From positions 1 through 63,523 of IMG/VR virus record IMGVR_UViG_3300046167_000749: DNA of 63,523 nt, one strand, 5' to 3'. Of this stretch, positions 61,662-63,523 are shown one piece after another. The notes beneath the pieces were generated by a model. It was not told the DNA's origin. It saw only the letters and a program-made list of their open reading frames with translations, and did no database searches. Every line of letters begins with the position of its first letter. The first letter of the stretch is position 1. Origin of the DNA: a virus. A program made the position numbers and the translations under genes.

Positions 61662-62069
61662 TTACTTGGTGCGTGCGATGAACACGCGACCTTCTGCTGA
61701 TAATGTACCACCATGTATATCCATAAGGATATTAGCTGCTTGCTCGAAGTCGCGCTTCATGTCGCCCTTCTGGTCGTTCCAGAATCGTAGCTTAGCACTA
61801 CGCCTTGCATCCATATCTTTACTAAATGCATAGGCATCTAATGCCATAGCTAACTTAGGGGCCACTGCCCCAATTCTATTAATATCTTCATTCCATAGCA
61901 TAAGGGTCAATCCCTTAAAGCTAACCTCACGACCTGTGCGATATGTGCGACCAAGTCGCTTACGCTTAGGGTGAAACTTCGCACGATGTGTACGACCAAG
62001 TGCTTTTTGTTTTTGTCGATCGCTTGCTTGTGATTTTCCGTCACGAATAGATTGAGTAATAAAGTGCAT
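61662..62069 (-). CDS. Basic protein of unknown function
   Basis: 135 residues. The very basic N-terminal half (DRQKQKALGRTHRAKFHPKR, KRLGRTYRTGREVSFK) suggests nucleic-acid binding. The C-terminal helical half ends GGTLSAEGRVFIARTK. Not recognised. Confidence 0.6.
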   Translation of the reverse strand: MHFITQSIRDGKSQASDRQKQKALGRTHRAKFHPKRKRLGRTYRTGREVSFKGLTLMLWNEDINRIGAVAPKLAMALDAYAFSKDMDARRSAKLRFWNDQKGDMKRDFEQAANILMDIHGGTLSAEGRVFIARTK

Positions 62070-62092
62070 GATATAATAAAGTTATGGTGAAT

Positions 62093-62126
62093 AAAAAAGG
62101 GTGTGAGGAATTAACCCCACACCCTT
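62093..62126 (-). terminator. Intrinsic terminator after the first early gene
   Basis: On the minus strand AAGGGTGTGGGG pairs with CCTCACACCCTT (12 bp, one G-U) around a TTAATT loop, followed by TTTTTT. It lies 21 bases after the stop at 62147. The gene at 62147-62614 is therefore probably transcribed alone at high level. Confidence 0.85.
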
Positions 62127-62146
62127 TGGAGTGAATAACGAATTGA

Positions 62147-62614
62147 CTACCAAGAAACAGAGCGAGTAACTTCGCCTGTCTTTTTACTAGGTAATGATTG
62201 CTTGAAGCTCTTCAGCTCAGCCTCATCGATTTGAGCCGTGAGGTTAGCCTTGAACTCATCTGAGTTAATCTCAGTAACATGAGCGAGCTGAGCGATTTTC
62301 TTTAGCTCCTTTTGATCATCCGATAGACGAAAGCCACCTGCCTTATTGAGATTGCTTGACTCCTCACATTGTACACCTGTGATCACGCTATTCTGTATAG
62401 CTGTGAAGGTATCTTGATCCTTGAGGATCGGTAGAGAAGCAACTGCTAATTTCTGTAAGCGATTAGCTTCAGTACGATTAGCATCAGCCTCAGCGAAATA
62501 ATCCCTCGCTACAGGAGCAGGAGCAGGAGCTACAGCAGGAGCTGTAAACGTAGCTAAAGCTTTAGCGATTTCTTGTGCGATGATTGCTTGGATGTTGTTA
62601 TTTTCAATTGTCAT
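62147..62614 (-). CDS. First early gene, abundant-protein candidate, function unknown
   Basis: 155 residues. The helical N-terminus (NNIQAIIAQEIAKALATF) is followed by an alanine/proline linker (TAPAVAPAPAPVARDYF) and a helical C-terminal half (TEANRLQKLAVASLPILKDQ, DEAELKSFKQSLPSKKTGEV). No enzyme motif. It has its own strong terminator and a long non-coding region upstream, the layout of a highly expressed early phage gene. Start ATG follows A/T-rich DNA. Confidence 0.65.
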   Translation of the reverse strand: MTIENNNIQAIIAQEIAKALATFTAPAVAPAPAPVARDYFAEADANRTEANRLQKLAVASLPILKDQDTFTAIQNSVITGVQCEESSNLNKAGGFRLSDDQKELKKIAQLAHVTEINSDEFKANLTAQIDEAELKSFKQSLPSKKTGEVTRSVSW

Positions 62615-62639
62615 AATATATTTATTTTATGTGGTTATA

Positions 62640-63450
62640 GTTCTCTCACTTTTTACACGGGCTTGAGACCGACACAGAATTGTGGCAAGTTTAAACTATT
62701 GGTATAGACACTGAGCACCGATCCCCTTTTCTTAATGTGATTTTTATAATGTGGTTGCTCTATATCAGATGATACTGACTATGTGGCATAAGAGTATTAC
62801 ACGAAATAATGGTAAGACGAATGAAGATCATAAGATCTCCCAAGTGATTTGACGATCAAGTCAATGCTCACACTTGTTACGCTCGCTAACTAACCTTAGC
62901 GATATTCGGAACGGATTGTTTTATTGAAGTAAAAAAAGACTATTTAAAGTAAACAGATATTCTTCAGCCGTCATTCTTAGCAACCGCAACCTTGTCATGG
63001 TCTTTAGGTAGGATCAAATTGAAACCTTATGGTAAACGATCAATTCAAGTCGCCTCGAATTGAATAAGCCAATTGTATCTGTTTTCTTTTACTTACAAGT
63101 CTCAGAGGAATCGCAGACCGAATACTCGGACATCTTTTACTGCGTTATCCCATTTATCCTAGTGTCCCTTTAGACTTACCCTAGTTATGCTTTCCCTTTT
63201 CGGGCTTAGCTGAGACGATCTTTTTGGTCATTACCCTTCATGGGTTAGGCGATCAACCTTGCCGAACTTAGTTATCGGTCTTGGAACTTGCCTCGATTAA
63301 GTCGGGGACTTTGTCGGATTTACTCATCTTTCCTTGATGCTTAGATTACGAACTCTATTTAGATCGCCTTGCCGTCTGAATCACGCTGATCAACTGACGC
63401 CGTCAAGCTGACACATACCGATCCCACGGGAAATCAACGACTTAGGACAT
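62640..63450. ncRNA. About 0.8 kb gene-free structured region, candidate large ncRNA or origin
   Basis: No ORF of 60 codons or more on either strand. Stems include CAAGTG/CACTTG (62841-62876) enclosing TTGAC/GTCAA, CGCTAA-CTAACC-TTAGCG (62884-62901), and a long-range AAACAGATA (62951-62959) with TATCTGTTT (63076-63084) extended by AAGTA/TACTT. That domain encloses TCAATTC/GAATTGA (63040-63063). Further stems are AAGTCT/AGACTT (63097-63177) and CCTCGA-TTAAG-TCGGGG (63291-63307), whose T-G pair favours + strand RNA. It matches no family I can name by eye; a phage replication origin is the main alternative. Confidence 0.4.
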
Positions 63451-63454
63451 CTCT

Positions 63455-63478
63455 GTAACACTACTAGTATTGTGTTAC
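63455..63478. promoter_or_regulatory. GTAACAC/GTGTTAC inverted repeat
   Basis: GTAACAC (63455-63461) and GTGTTAC (63472-63478) form a perfect 7-base inverted repeat with a 10-base spacer centred on ACTAGT. The half-sites are again 17 nt apart start to start. It contains the same core as the GTAAC elements but in palindromic arrangement, as for a dimeric regulator's operator. Confidence 0.45.
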
Positions 63479-63479
63479 A

Positions 63480-63496
63480 CCCCCCCCCTTGGGGGG
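63480..63496. other. C9-TT-G6 hairpin at the right end
   Basis: Nine C residues, TT, then six G residues form a GC-only hairpin directly after the palindrome, followed by TTTGGG. It could be a terminator-like structure for + transcripts, or a replication or packaging landmark. Homopolymer lengths here are error-prone. Confidence 0.35.
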
Positions 63497-63523
63497 TTTG
63501 GGCAGATGCCGGAGAGCATATAT

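Noticed and set aside
62640-63523. tRNA or tmRNA genes in the gene-free region
   Set aside because: No T-arm GTTCRANNC sequence or acceptor pairing with a 7-bp stem was found on either strand.
1-63523. CRISPR array or diversity-generating retroelement
   Set aside because: No regularly spaced direct repeats with unique spacers, and no reverse transcriptase or template/variable repeat pair near the fibre genes.
1-63523. Direct terminal repeat showing a complete genome
   Set aside because: The first and last bases share no repeat, and the left end is inside the terminase gene, so the window is not complete as given.

Overview
This window is most of a tailed double-stranded DNA phage genome, probably a short-tailed (podovirus-like) one. 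The evidence is the virion gene order on the + strand (terminase large subunit, portal, scaffold, major capsid, adaptor/nozzle-type proteins, a long run of fibre and spike genes, then internal virion proteins ending in a giant polyvalent protein), with no tail sheath or recognisable tape measure. A tyrosine integrase suggests a temperate phage or integrated element. Start codons mostly follow A/T-rich DNA without a clear Shine-Dalgarno sequence. The fibres carry LamG-like, beta-helix and carbohydrate-esterase modules of the kind common in phages of aquatic, SD-poor hosts such as Bacteroidota or Verrucomicrobiota. The host assignment is weak inference. The left end cuts into the terminase gene, so its ATPase half and any small terminase lie outside.

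Layout. 1-5.2 kb (+): terminase, two small genes, portal and scaffold, repeatedly broken by single-base shifts. 5.3-17.3 kb (+): capsid, holin-like protein, fibre/baseplate-like proteins, head-tail adaptor and nozzle candidates. 17.4-27.8 kb (+): an array of about ten receptor-binding modules (SASA-type esterase spike, three pectate-lyase-like beta-helix units, two LamG fibres, collar-type fibres). 27.8-43.4 kb (+): internal virion proteins, including a 3092-residue protein with an HExxH metallopeptidase motif and a polyvalent-protein kinase-like domain. 43.4-45.2 kb (+): metallophosphoesterase, HNH-like protein and small genes, converging on the integrase. 45.1-62.6 kb (-): tightly packed, often ATGA/TAATG-overlapping early genes. 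62.6-63.5 kb: a gene-free, hairpin-rich region.

The most unusual content is on the minus strand at 51.3-54.9 kb. It is a PRTRC-type cassette (known from plasmids and islands) in the order E - x - x - C - F - B - ThiF. It encodes a ubiquitin-like protein C ending in GTKG, an E1-like ThiF adenylating enzyme, the proposed E2-like protein B, and proteins E and F. The usual JAB peptidase (A), ParB and actin-like D are not seen. The cassette continues with overlapping frames into a UVR-motif protein, a 52-residue ORF and an SNF2-type helicase, so it looks like part of the phage's early operon.

Two further features are not explained by coding. One is a bipartite element, GTAAC-N12-GTAAC, with an exact 17-nt repeat distance, just upstream of start codons at block boundaries on both strands. 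The other is a set of three structured non-coding stretches (60.8-61.0, 61.3-61.7 and 62.6-63.5 kb). Single-base shifts, nearly all +1 and mostly in short homopolymers, split several otherwise intact genes. Dense in the first 5 kb, they look more like residual assembly error than biology. No DNA polymerase, primase, RNA polymerase, tRNA or CRISPR array was recognised.
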